Shown here piece by piece: positions 25,201-35,289 of a DNA stretch of 64,000 bases (position 1 is its first letter; every line of letters begins with the position of its first letter). The notes under the pieces are model-generated. The model was not told where the DNA came from. It saw nothing but the letters and a program-made list of their open reading frames with translations, and ran no database searches. The stretch is from Euglena gracilis (taxonomy: Eukaryota > Euglenida > Euglenophyceae > Euglenales): positions 31,440,667 through 31,504,666 of the forward strand of contig CP154956.1 of the NCBI GenBank assembly GCA_039621445.1, given 5' to 3'. The translations under genes were made by a program, and so were the position numbers.

Positions 25201-27703
25201 AAATTTTAGCCCTCGGTCGGCTGCGGTCGGCCGTGGTCGGCTGCGGTCGGCTGCGGTCGGCAGCGGTCGGCAAAGTAGTTGGCTGTAGGTGGGGGGCAGG
25301 CCAATTAAAAATGAGCATATATTACAATCACACAATCCACCGTTGCCGACTTTTGGCCACTTTTCGCTGCTTTTGGCCAGTTTTTGATGCTTTTGGACTG
25401 CTTTTGGCCACTGTTGCCGACTTTTTTTGCTGCCTTTGCCCATTATTTCCTGCCTTTTGCTTTCTTTTGGTCACTTTTGTTGTGTTTGCCCACTTTTTGC
25501 TGGGCTTTGGCTGCTTTTGGCCAGCTTTTGCTTTGCTTTGACCTCTTTTGACCACTTTTGGCCTCTTTAACCCACTTTTGACCACTTTTCTCTGCTGTTG
25601 GCCATTTTCACCCACTTCTGGCCACTTTCAGGCCACTTTAAACGTCTTTTTGTTGCTTTTAACATCAAGAGCAGTCAAACGTGACCTAAAAATGGCCTAA
25701 AAGTGGCAAAAAAATGGTGAAAATGGCCAAAAGTTCCAAAACAGGCAAAAATAACAAAAAAAAATGCCCAAAGTGGTCCAAAAAAAGCCAAAGATGGCCC
25801 AAAATGATCCTGCTTTTGGTCAATTTGGGTCACTTTAGCAGCTTTTGTTCACTTTTGGCAACAAACTGGCGCAAAATGCTCAAAATGGTCAAATTGGACC
25901 AAAAAGGAGACCAAAAAATGAGCAAAAATAACAAAAGAAAGGTCGAAAATGGCTTTAAATGGTCAAAAATGGCCCAAGAGCAGGACAAAATGGCCCCAAA
26001 AAAAAGTTACAAGAAGTGGGCAAAAAGTGGCCAAAACTTGTCAAAATGGGTCAATTATGGTGACAAATGGGCCAAAAGGGGACAAAAGCGACCAAAAATG
26101 GCCAAAAGTGGCCAAACGTGGCCAAAAGTGACAACATGAGCCAGATGAGCCAGAAAAATCTCAACATCTGGGATAAAAATGGGCCTAATTCCTCATTCTT
26201 ACCGAAAGATTGACATCGATTAGAAAAAAGTTGCGCGGTCGGCTGCGGTCGGCTGCGGTCGGCTGCGGTCGGCTGCGGTCGGCACCCCACCTATGACAGT
26301 CCTGAAACACGCGGTCGGCCGCGGTCGGCTGCAGTCGGCTGCGGTCGGCTGCGGTCGGCTGCGGTCGGCATAGGTGCCTGACGATGCCCCACCTGCCAGC
26401 CTGGGGAGAAACCGCAGCACAGACTGACAACTCACGCGCACCACACCCACTAACAACACAGTTCCCCCACAAGCACACACTCTCGGGTAGGTAAGCAATT
26501 CCCCCCAAGGAGTCCCCCCAGCAACACCGATTCAGAAGAGAGAGGTGCCGCACACCCACAGCGTGGCCAGCTGGCAGACGATCATGGCCAGCGCCTGCCA
26601 CAGCAGCAGCGGGTCAAACTGCCGGCCCCACCAGAAGTGGACCCGCAGCAGGGAGGCGGTGAGCAGCACGAGGGGCACCGCCAGGGGGCGCCAGGGCGGC
26701 CCCGGCCGTCGGGCCCCGGCCGACCGGCAGTGGGAGGGTTTCGACCCACCCCTCCGCTCCACACTCCCCGGGCCACCCAGGAAGGCCAGGGGATGGCATG
26801 GGGAGGCATCGGATGGGGTCTAATTAATAACAGTACTGCATATTGTCAACTAATAAATCAATTGATGGATTAATTAATAATATTATCAATTGGACTTGGG
26901 TTTCATCATCCGGCAGGTTCACCCAGCATCCCATTCCATGCCATATGCCATCCCATCCCGTGCCATCCCATTCCATGCCATGCCATCCCATTCCATCCCG
27001 TGCCATCCCATGCCATCCCGTGCCATCCCATGCCATCCCGTGCCATCCCATTCCTGCCATGCCGTCCCATCCCCATTACATTTCTAATTAATTTCCTTCG
27101 GAAGGTTTCGTATGGTGCTGGTTGGGGAAAGGTGTTGGCTGGCCTCCCTCCCTCCCTCCAACCTGGACGCAGGTTTTCGGCCCCAATTTGCGTGAACCTC
27201 CCCGTTTCTTAAAAAAAAAAACCTTCAAAAGCAACGTTTCCCGACCAGTTCCACAATTCTGGGCCCTTTGCGCTGGGAACTCTTGGCCCGGCCCAACACA
27301 AACCACCTCGCATGAGGGCAACCCCGGGGGCCCGGCGTCCACCGGGCCGCCCTGGGCAGAAGCCCTGGCTGCTCTGGGCGCGGTACACGTGCAAGCACTG
27401 CGCCACGTAGCCGAGGGTGGGCCAGGGGTATTTTTTTTAAGACTGGGGTGGAGGGGGGGTCCCAGGGGACCCACTCACTTTTCCCCGAAAATGGACCAAA
27501 ATCGCAAAAAAATGCTAAAAATAGCACCCTTTTCAAAAAGAATTGGCGGCTTCGGCGCGGAGAGTATATCCCCCTGGGGGGGGGGGGCTCGGCCGGACCC
27601 ACCCACCCTCCCCCCCGGGGACCAAGGCTAAAGAAAACCCCTGAGTGGGGCCGAGGACGAGGCCGACGTCGAACAGAACCCGCCCGGCCTGGGCCAGCGC
27701 CAT
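20520..27703 (-). CDS. PQ-loop repeat membrane protein, SLC66A2-like
   Basis: This is a probable seven-helix PQ-loop (SWEET-like fold) transporter or lipid/cation carrier of endomembranes. The nine exons (minus) are 27703-27647, 27418-27358, 26689-26556, 23212-23135, 22681-22581, 22165-22090, 21452-21408, 21111-20998 and 20801-20520. Their lengths sum to 948 nt in one frame, giving 315 aa (human SLC66A2 is about 270). Exon 1 starts MALAQAGRVLFDVGLVLGP. The first PQ loop reads LGYVAQCLHVYRAQSSQGF, with Ala in place of the usual Pro. Then come LLTASLLRVHFWWGRQFDP, LLLWQALAMIVCQLATLW, SSFWHWEDFASYLLMF, the second PQ loop TEATLVVPQVWENGKERS, VEGLSLVLVAAWVLGDGVKT and AYFVLTGSPVQFLICGSLQL. The tail after LYRGRDKATH is hydrophilic and then unlike the family, so the last 50 residues are less sure. 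Seven introns are nonconventional and one is GT-AG. Confidence 0.9.
20807..20994 (-). mobile_element. Poly-T TIR element acting as a PQ-loop gene intron, copy 3
   Basis: 188 bp, with CAGAGGTTGTTTTAAAACCC at the left and AAAAAAAAAATCCCTG at the right. The flanking duplication is GCCACGGT (20799-20806) and GCCCCGGT (20995-21002), 7 of 8. Cutting 3 nt before CAG and 5 nt after CTG on the minus strand joins LYRG to RDKATHTETDEMF. No GT/AG is present. Confidence 0.85.
21117..21404 (-). mobile_element. Nonconventional intron body, PQ-loop intron 7
   Basis: Minus ends are CAGGGAGTGATACTGG and CCTCACGCCCTG. The 3/5 rule joins GGCGAC to GGGGTGAAG, reading VLGDGVKTAYF. It has no GT/AG ends. Confidence 0.8.
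21458..22086 (-). mobile_element. Nonconventional intron body, PQ-loop intron 6
   Basis: Minus ends are CAGGGCTGGGC and GCCGCCCTG. The 3/5 rule joins GAGCGGAGCGTG to GAGGGGCTC, reading GKERSVEGLSLVLV, which matches the family consensus after the second PQ motif. Confidence 0.85.
22171..22577 (-). mobile_element. Nonconventional intron body, PQ-loop intron 5
   Basis: Minus ends are CAGGGCCCACC and GGAGGCCCTG. The 3/5 rule joins EV(V) to GYLSLLTEA in frame. It contains a GT-rich microsatellite at 22193-22440. Confidence 0.85.
22193..22440. repeat. (GT/GCGT)n microsatellite
   Basis: GTGC and GTGT units inside PQ-loop intron 5, with TTGTGTGCGGGGTGTGTG repeated twice. Confidence 0.9.
22687..23131 (-). 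mobile_element. Nonconventional intron body, PQ-loop intron 4
   Basis: Minus ends are CAGGCTGCATTC and AACGCAGCCTG, a good inverted repeat. Flanks ACTGGGAG/GCCAGGAG are an imperfect duplication. The 3/5 rule joins FWHW to EDFASYLL. Confidence 0.85.
23652..24027. mobile_element. CAGGCTTTTGCTTAAGG-type element, diverged copy
   Basis: The left end CAGGGCACACTATTTATTGC and the right end CCTTAAGCAATAGCCTG pair imperfectly. The interior shares CTGGCTAGCC, GGCTGATTTTGTTC and a CCGGTTACTGAAAAATTT-like block with the copies at 48.95 and 63.43 kb. No clear duplication flanks it. Confidence 0.6.
25208..26370. repeat. CGGTCGGCTG array flanking a GGCCACTTTT foldback
   Basis: Direct arrays of the 10-mer CGGTCGGCTG lie at 25209-25270 and 26236-26368, with two runs at the right. 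Between them 25330-25640 is rich in TTTTGGCCACTTTTG. The 25690-26130 part is rich in its complement, CAAAAGTGGCCAAAA, so the middle can fold back on itself. Confidence 0.8.
26692..27354 (-). mobile_element. Nonconventional intron body, PQ-loop intron 2
   Basis: Minus ends are CAGGGCGGCCC and GGGCCGCCCTG, a perfect 11-bp inverted repeat. Joining gives SSQGFCPLAVPLVLL. The exact cut is ambiguous within the C-run, so the 3/5 rule is not confirmed here. The interior at 26928-27070 has repeated CCATCCCATGCCATCCCGTG units. Confidence 0.75.
27423..27643 (-). mobile_element. Poly-T TIR element acting as PQ-loop intron 1, copy 2
   Basis: 221 bp, left end CAGGGGTATTTTTTTTAAG and right end GCTAAAGAAAACCCCTG. 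Flanks GGGTGGGC/AGTGGGGC are an imperfect duplication. The interior GCTAAAAATAGCACC, GGGGGCTCGGCCGGACCCAC and CTTCGGCGC blocks match copy 1 at 10.4-10.68 kb in the other gene. Its removal joins GLVLGP to TLGYVAQ, with one nucleotide of deviation from the 3/5 rule. Confidence 0.85.
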
Positions 27704-28109
27704 CCCAGCGGGCCAAAGGCGAGATGTGCAGCGGGTCTGCGACGCAGGCGGAGGCAGGAACGTGGCGGGAACCGGGGACAGGAAAAGAGTGGGTGATGGG
27801 ACAATGGGACTGTGTTGGTTCCCGGGGTTGACGGTACCCTTGGTTTGGGCTCACTGGGCGGAAAAGAATGACCATTTGGGGGTTCAGAATTCGACCCCCC
27901 CCCCCCAATGTGTTCAAACAATTTATTTCGATTCACAAAATAACGTTGCATTTACTCTAGCATTTTTTTTAGGAAAATTCCCTGAAAAATTAGTGAAAAT
28001 TTTTGAAACATTAAATATGTTCAAAACAACAAGATTTGCACAACAATTCTGGTTAAAGAGACGATAGCTTCCAGGTGACAAATGGGATGACACCTTCCTG
28101 GGGGAGGAG

Positions 28110-28357
28110 CAGGGTTGTACGGGAAGGCCTGGCGGGGGGTCGGACCCCCCACCTGGGAGGTGGGGGGATGAACCCCCCCCATCCAGGAGGTGGGGGGTGG
28201 TTCGACCGCCCTCCACCATGGAACCTGCTCAAAGAAAACTCCTTCGGCGCCGAAGCCTGTATTTCTGGGGGCACCAAAGGCCTGGTGGGGGTGGGGGGGG
28301 GGGGCTTGACCCCCACCCACCACCCAATAGGGTGGCGGGGGTCCCCGTACAGCCCTG
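28110..28357. mobile_element. CAGGGC...ACGGGAAGGCCTGG element, copy in non-genic DNA
   Basis: The left end CAGGGTTGTACGGGAAGGCC pairs with the right end CCCCGTACAGCCCTG. The interior has GGGTCGGACCCCCC and GGTGGGG/CCCCACC palindromes and a TTCGGCGCCGAAG motif, as in the copies at 33.49 and 58.55 kb. Flanks GGGAGGAG/GGCGGAGG are weakly alike. Confidence 0.6.
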
Positions 28358-29502
28358 GGCGGAGGTACCTCCCAATAGAGGGTACCGGCACCGGCTGCAA
28401 ATTTCACGGGATTTCAAGACCCTCAGAGGGGCTTTCTTTTCAAGGGGAATCAAAAAATTTTGGGTGGCCTCTTCAAAAATCCGCTTTCAATTGAGGTCAA
28501 ATACTGACTCCACACTTGGGGTGGCGTCGTGAGAGCGTTGTGCAAAATCAAGGCCGGTCTGGTGAGCGCAGGTTTGTTCCCTTTTTCTGGCCCCTTCCGT
28601 GTTGCCAACCAAACCCAGTCACAGGCAAGGGTGGGAGCCATCCCACACTGTGGTGAGTAACTCCGCATCATTGAATCCGGTCAGGTAGCAACCTGCAGGC
28701 TGGCAGAGGCGTTGGGTATTGGGTTGGGTATGGCAAGCCACAAAATTTTTACGGCGTCCCATCATTGACGCCCCAACGGTACTTGGTGGGAAACATTTCA
28801 GGAGCCAACCCCCATGCAAAACCCCGTCGACAGCATTGGGTGCCGGGGTCCCCCATCCGTTCCAGTTGGCTTATGGAATGAAGGCTGGGACTGCAAATTG
28901 AACGGCCTGTTTCAGTGAAGCTGTTGCTCCGGGGATCCAATGCACTTTTTAGAGACCAAAAAATTGTCTTCCTGGCTGCGGCACCGTTGTGTGGGGCAGT
29001 GCCATGCCACACCCCATCACCACTACCCACAGGCTGGCAGAGGCTTTCGGGCTGGGAGTTGGGTGTAAACCACAAATTTTCAGGTGTCCCACTATTGGCC
29101 AAGGGCCTTTAATGCCATTCATTATCATTATCATTATCATTATCATGGTATGTGTGCACGTGTATTGTGGTTATGTGTATGCATGTGCGGTGCGCAAATT
29201 GTTCATTATTGCTGGCCAGGGAAAATGGTGTGCAAAAATGCCAATCCCCCTCGGGCGTTTGGCCCCCTCATCCTTACATGCACACTTGGCCCCCCTAACG
29301 TTGGCCTCCGGCTTTAACCTGCAACCTTGGCCCCCAATTGACAGGCTTTTTGGCCAATTTTGCGCATGTCCAGAATTTTTAACATGCGAACTTCGCCCCC
29401 CCCCCGCCAAGCGCATGGTGGGAGGTAAGATGTGATAAATGCCTTTTCCTCGCTACGGGCTTTCTTCCCAGGCTTGTCCGTGTGATCATGCACGTGTGCT
29501 GT

Positions 29503-29542
29503 GTGTGCGTGCGTGTGTGTGTGTGTGTGCGTGTAGCATGCA

Positions 29543-29585
<43 letters not shown>

Positions 29586-29589
29586 CATC

Positions 29590-29628
<39 letters not shown>

Positions 29629-29633
29629 CTGTG
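29503..29633. repeat. (GT)n microsatellite, three blocks
   Basis: GT runs separated by GCATGCATGCG-like and TTGCATCCAT interruptions. Confidence 0.95.
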
Positions 29634-30317
29634 TGTCTCTGGGTGGGTGGGTGGGCGAGTAGGTGGGTGGGTGGATGAGAGAGCACCAGAGGAAGAAGAG
29701 AGAATGGAACAGGTCACAAGGTGTGCATTCAACCGGCAAAGTCGAAGCAACAATGCCAATAGGCAGCAGGATGCCAACCGAAGGCCGCACCCAGCAAGAG
29801 CCTGAGCAGTCCCTTCCCTCTTATATAACTGCATCCGCAAAAGCTCTCACCCCCAGGGCTCAGTGAAAGGTGGAGGATGGGGGGCCGCGGATTGGGGGGG
29901 GGGTGGCACAGGGCACAGGGCGACCTCCACGTGCCTGTACAGGCACGTTTTGCAATAATGAAACTGAAATGGCATAAACACTTCTAAGAGTAAGTGCATG
30001 GCCATGCGTATGTGCAGACACAAAGCAGACACATAAATTATGTGCTTTCACACACAATGTACTGGACACGTGTGACGGGTGGTCCCAGGTCCAAAGTAAG
30101 GGCGTTGATTACGACCCCCGGAGGGAGGGTCAACGGGGTCAGATCAGAGGTTGAAAATTTGGGCTGGCTGGAAAAAAACTGGGGGCTGACCCTGCCCGGG
30201 GGTGGGCAAACCCAGATTGTCATTTGCGATTTGCAAATTGGATTTTGCAATTTGTAATGGGAGGTTTGAATTTTCGGAGTTTTATAGTTTGGCCACTGTG
30301 GCAGAATACAATATAAC

Positions 30318-30343
30318 ACACAAACACACACACACACACACAC

Positions 30344-30395
<52 letters not shown>

Positions 30396-30416
30396 GTATG
30401 TATGTATATGTATATG
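30318..30416. repeat. (CA)n-(TA)n microsatellite
   Basis: CA repeats run directly into TATATATA and GTATGTATGTATATG. Confidence 0.95.
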
Positions 30417-31159
30417 TTATGTATTATGTAACATAATTAGGATAAGGGATTATAGAATAAAAAAATAAAAAAAATGGAGAGGTGGGCAAAAGTGGACCAA
30501 CATGAGGATGGATGAATGGAACTAGATCTCACCCTACCTCGTATTGGTGCCATGGAGGTACAAAGACCTTTGGATACAAAGACCTGAGCATTAATCAAAA
30601 CTTGGTCCATAAATGTGGGAAGGGTTTAGGTGCTGATTTAGAGTTTGATTTTAATTTTCCTGCCAAAGTTTTGATTAACCCCCAAAAACCTCCAAAATGC
30701 CGAGCTTCTTCTTGTTTGGAACCTTGCCATTTGGTGCGCATGGAAAACATCCAAAACTTACCAAGCCTCCAGGGTCCAACCATTCATGTTTGGGAATTTC
30801 TTTTGAATGATAATTGAGGGACAGCAAGAAACTATGGGGGTGGAAAGCTTAAAGAGACACTGGCAAAATATTTCCGAGCCATCTTAAACATTTTCCCCAG
30901 TTTCTTCCCGCAAAATTGTCATCAATTTTTTTCCCCTGCGTGGTGGATGGTGGGGCCTCTCTGACCAGCGCCTGATTTTGCCCATAATGACATTGTGCGT
31001 GGCCATCCAAAGGAAGGAAAAAAGAGTGGCAAAAGCCACGCACACAGCAGGGTTGGTGTGTGCACCAGAAGGGCAGCTGACACACAAAAACAGCAGACAG
31101 TTCTGCAGCCACTGATTCATGCACCTCGCCTCCCCCATCCCCAACCAACCGACCACCGG

Positions 31160-31400
31160 CGGCCACCTCTCCGCCGCCGTCACCGCGGCGCCCCCCGCCG
31201 AGAGGGGCCGGGGCCAGCTGCCCCGAGGTCAGGGGTCCGCCAAAGGCCGGGGGGTCTACAGGGGAGGGGGCCGACTGGACGTGTGCATCGCTGCAGGCGC
31301 GCTGCCCGCAGCGCTGGCGACCGGGACAGCGACTGACGCGGCGCGGCGCGGCCCCCGCCGACGGGGAGCCCCCCGCGGTGGCCCCAACCGCCAACCGCCA
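31160..31400 (-). CDS. Candidate GC-rich exon, unidentified
   Basis: A 240-nt GC-rich island with high G/C third positions on the minus frame reads DAHVQSAPSPVDPPAFGG. An alternative plus frame (RLDVCIAAGALPAALATG) looks nearly as good, so even the strand is unsure. Minus is preferred only because all named genes are minus. No splice partners were found. Confidence 0.25.
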
Positions 31401-32519
31401 ACCCATCGACTGGGGGTGTTCTGTTGCCCACCCCCCGCGGCAATGGTACGACGTCAATGAGCAACCGCAACCAATGCCCCCCTCGCGCGACTTTGGTGTT
31501 GAGGACCGGGGTCACAAACTGGGTACATGCCAGAGAGCAACAATTGCTTGGCTCCTCCAAAGTAGTCCGGCCCCTTAGGCGCCCCAAGGCAATTTCCCAA
31601 CTTTCCGGCTGGATACCCCAAGCACAAAAAAAAAACCGGAAAAGGTGGGGCACGGATGTGTTCCAACGACACACTGTGCTATGTCTCACACAAGAGGCGG
31701 GAGTGGGGGTCGTGGCCCTGACAGTGGTGGGGTGGCGTGCATTTCTCCCCCGGAGCTGACAGAGGGCGCGGGGGCCAGGCCGGGAGACGGAGGCCTCCGG
31801 CATGGGGTCCACAGGAAGGAACGGAGGCCGTGGAGGGGGGGGAGTGGCCACAAGGGACGCTGGGGGAGGGGGGGGTAAAAGAAAATGGGTCGACCTCGTG
31901 GGTTTCCACGCCTTTTCAACCACCCCCGGTCCCCAGGCGTTTGGCCGAGGTCCCAATTGAATGCAAAATGAGGGCTTCAAAGGGCTTTGCATTCAACGGC
32001 CAACTTTATGTGTTAACACGAGGCATGCGGTTCGTCTTCCACACAGGTCAGGCCACAGAGGTCCAACAACGCCTCCCTCCATGGTGGCCACAAACCACAA
32101 ACAGACAAAGACAATATTCTTGGGTTCGCAAGGCCCCAGGATTGGGAAAGGTCCAAAAAAAAGGAACAAAGCTGCAAATTGGGCGGTCTTAAGCGAAACA
32201 TTTGGAAATAGGAGGGGGGGGCTATAGCTTGAGTGCGGAAGGGGGGAGAAGGGTAAACGGAGGCACAATAGGTTGTGGACCCAGGCGAGGTGCGCTTTTG
32301 GATTTGCCCCGGCAGTTTTTTTTGGGTAACCAGCAGCGAGGCTGGTTCGCAGCGTCCAGTGGTTTGGGGAGCGGTCAGCCGGCTGCCGGGTCTGCAGAGT
32401 GTTGCCACGACCGGCCATCGGAAGCCGACAGTCCGGCACCGTGGATGGCACACCGCCTGAAATGCGGGAGCGAGGGCCCTGCTGCTGCTTCGCAAACAAT
32501 TTTCCTCCTTTTTTTTTTA

Positions 32520-32870
32520 GCAATAAAGTGACATAAAATGACCCAAAATAGCAAAAAAAAAGATAAACATAGGAAAAAAGTGAAACAAAATTCAAATTAA
32601 AATAAAGCAAGGTGGAAGTGCTAAACGCTGCCAAAAAGTGGCAAAATGGGACCAAAGGTGAAAAACATGATCAGAAGCGGCCAAACTGGCAAAAAAAAAG
32701 TGCCAAAAATTGCCAAACAGTGTCACAAATAGTTCAAAGGTGGCCGAAATTGGCCGAAAGCAGAAGAAAAGAAGGAAAAAATAAGGGAAATGTAAATTTG
32801 CCTGAATAAATGGCCAAAATGGCAAAGAGTGGCCAAAGGTGGCCAAAGGAGGCCAAAAATGGGCAAACAA
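32520..32870. repeat. GGCCAAA/AAAGTGGC AT-rich array
   Basis: Loose AAAGTGGCAAAATGG and GGCCAAAGGTGGCCAAAGG units, of the same type as the arrays at 25.7, 54.3, 59.6 and 62.5 kb. Confidence 0.7.
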
Positions 32871-33001
32871 TACAAAACATCGAATAATGTGTGATATGAA
32901 GAGTAGTGGAAGAAAACTTCTTGCCACGAAATGCACGAGGTGCGCCACGAAACGGTGCGCAGTGTGAGAGAATCCCACAAATTGGTGAATTGGTGATGCT
33001 G

Positions 33002-33245
33002 TCATTTGGGTGACGACAATGAAACAGGGGGCAGGGAGGCCCCCGCCCAGGGGGGCTGGGGCTTTCTGTGGGGGTGCCTCCGAGGGCGGCAGGGGTCAGC
33101 TCCCCGGGCCCCCGCCTGCCCGGGTGCCGGGGGCCACGATGCATCAACGTGGACATCGCCCCCCGGGCCGCGGCAGGCGAGGGGGGGGGCTGGCTGCCAG
33201 CGCGCCGCTGCCCCCTCCGCCGTCAGCTGCCGCCCTGCCGCCAAA
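33002..33245 (-). CDS. Candidate GC-rich exon, unidentified
   Basis: The minus frame reads GGDVHVDASWPPAPGQAGA with G/C-rich third positions. It sits beside a G-run of about 20 at 33249-33270. The other frames are also open, so the frame is not certain. No domain recognised. Confidence 0.25.
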
Positions 33246-33493
33246 CGCGGGGGGGGGGGGGGGGGGGGGGTTGGCAGGGCTCAGTCGACCCCGCCCCCAC
33301 ACCCGGGAGGTGGGGGAGGGGTCGACCTCCACCCACCACAGCACGCGGAAGGGAGAATTCCTTTGGCGCCTTCAGCGCAGAGGTTTTTTAGGCCCCAGGG
33401 GGGGGGGCACCCCCTGGGGCAAGCGGGACCCACTGTTGGGGGGCAGTCCTGGGCTTTCAGCTCTTTGTGCCAATAGCACAGGAAAAGCCCCGC

Positions 33494-34104
33494 CAGGGCA
33501 GAACGGGAAGGCCTGGTGGGGGGGGGGGAGGTCGTCCCCCCACCCAGGATGTGGGGGGGGGTCGACCCCCCCCCACCACCACAGCATTTTCACCGATTTC
33601 GGTAAAACGGGGAATTTTGGCTGGGGAATTTTTTTTGAAAAATCAAAATACATGATTTATTGACGGAAAACCACACTTTTTCACAAAAAAAATCGCAAAA
33701 ATTTCAAGCTTAAAAATTGGTTGTCTTCAGGAAAGGGGGGGGGGGTGGAAAAAATGCAGGTCGAAAAAATTGGACCACCGTCAAATTTTACTGAGATTTT
33801 TTCTCTTGGAATCTTTTTTGCATTTTCAATAGCATTTTTTTGCTTCAAAAACCTCTCAAAACAAAATTTTGAGAAAGTGTTAAAATTTTGGAAGGTGTGA
33901 AAAAATGGGTTTTGGGGGGTTTTGGGGGGGACCTCCTATATGGGTCCCAAAATGGGTCCAAAAATACTCCCGGCGCCAAAGGCACCAGGAAAAAAATTGG
34001 GGTCCAAAAATTGGTGCTCCCGGAAATACGGGAAGAGGTAATGGGGGGGGTCGACCCCCCCCCACCCACCACCCTGGCTGTTGGCCGATTCCCGTTCTGC
34101 CCTG
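33494..34104. mobile_element. CAGGGCAGAACGGGAA element, full-length copy 1
   Basis: 611 bp with termini CAGGGCAGAACGGGAA and TTCCCGTTCTGCCCTG, a perfect 16-bp inverted repeat. Flanks AGCCCCGC/ACCCCCAC match at 6 of 8. The interior (CACAGCATTTTCACC near the left, GAAGGTGTGAAAAAATGGG and GGTCCAAAAATTGGTG near the right) is closely shared with 58546-59137. Confidence 0.85.
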
Positions 34105-35289
34105 ACCCCCACTGACAGGTACCCACTCAGCCTGACCCGGGGGGGTCTCAGCCCGAACCCACCCCCCCCCTCCCCCCTCGGGCCATAAACTCAAAAAAAA
34201 TCTCTGCGTCGGCACCGAAGGAGATTTTTTGACCAAAATATCTACGCCCCCGGAAATAATGCAAAGCCTGGTGTGGGTCGATCACCCTCCCTGCCCACAA
34301 CCCATGGGGTTTTGGGATTCCCATCCAGCCCTGGAGGTTGGACAAAGCTGCCTGTGGGGGGGTCCCAACCCGGAGGCCGGGGGGCGGACCAGGAAAGTGA
34401 GGGAAATTTATTTTCCTCCGCCTCCAGAAAATGACCACCAACAAGCAAGCGAAGGGGGTCCCCAAACCGTCAGCATGTGCTCAACAAATGAAGGGCATAT
34501 GTCTCAGAAAAATAACAAAGAAATGCACAAGCACCTCGCACTCCAACCAACAGCCAGGGGGGTGTCGCTCTGAAACACCTCCCTGAGCAGCGTGGTTTGC
34601 CAGGTGGCCGAACTTTGTCTCAGAATGGTCCCGGAGAGACAACTTCCTGGGGCGGGGTGATCGGTCACTGACTTCATTTCAAAATCGACGGGAAAAAAAG
34701 GTGCTGGCTGGTGGCTGGGGTAGGTTCCCCTCTCAAGAAAACCCCTGGTCCACTGGTGTGCATTGGTGTTTCTGCTTCAAAGGCAGACGTGCGTGGTGTG
34801 GGTGGGGGGGTGCGATGACAAGTGTTTGGCGGGTCGTTAATCGATGCGAACTTGTGCAGTGGTGGCGCAAGGCAAGAGACGGGTGGCATGGCAGGGAGGC
34901 CGGGAGGTGTTCCTGGCCGCCAGATGGCACGCCTGCCCCCCCCCCCCAGGAGGTGGAAACCGGACCCACCCCCCAACAGAGGTCAGGAAAGGGAGCCCAG
35001 GTGTGCAAGAGCTCCGGCGCAACCCCCCCCCCCAGGCGTGGGTGGTGTGAGGGCTCTGTGTCGTCCGAGCCTCGACCTTTCCAGGACTCTTTTTGGAGAG
35101 GGGATCTTTTCCCCGAACACCTGGCAGGTTTCTTCATTTTGGAAAGATTTTTGATCCCCCCCCCCCAAAATGACCCTGGAGGCTGGTGGTTGGAGGATCA
35201 GGTCTTGGATGCACTGCTCTGCTTGCAGAGGAGACCCAAACTGGAAACTGGTGTGTGACGTGGTCCAGGGGGTTTGAGGACCTCTGGGA

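Larger units (their letters stand above)
23213..26555 (-). other. Conventional GT-AG intron of the PQ-loop gene, 3.3 kb
   Basis: On the minus strand the donor is CTGTGG|GTGTGCGG and the acceptor CCCCGCCCCACAG|GTGTGCACG, phase 0, joining ATLW to VCTSFP. GTGTGC is present at both junctions. The intron hosts several repeats (23.65-24.03 and 25.2-26.37 kb). No gene was seen in 24.05-25.2 kb, only overlapping chance open frames. Confidence 0.75.
28400..31100. other. Non-genic stretch with microsatellites
   Basis: No supported exon. It has a duplicated segment (GGCTGGCAGAGGC and CCACAAATTTT-type blocks near 28.69-28.75 and 29.03-29.08 kb), (CATTAT)n at 29120, (GT)n at 29500-29630 with GTGGGTGGGTGG, and (CA)n/(TA)n at 30318-30410. 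Confidence 0.5.
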
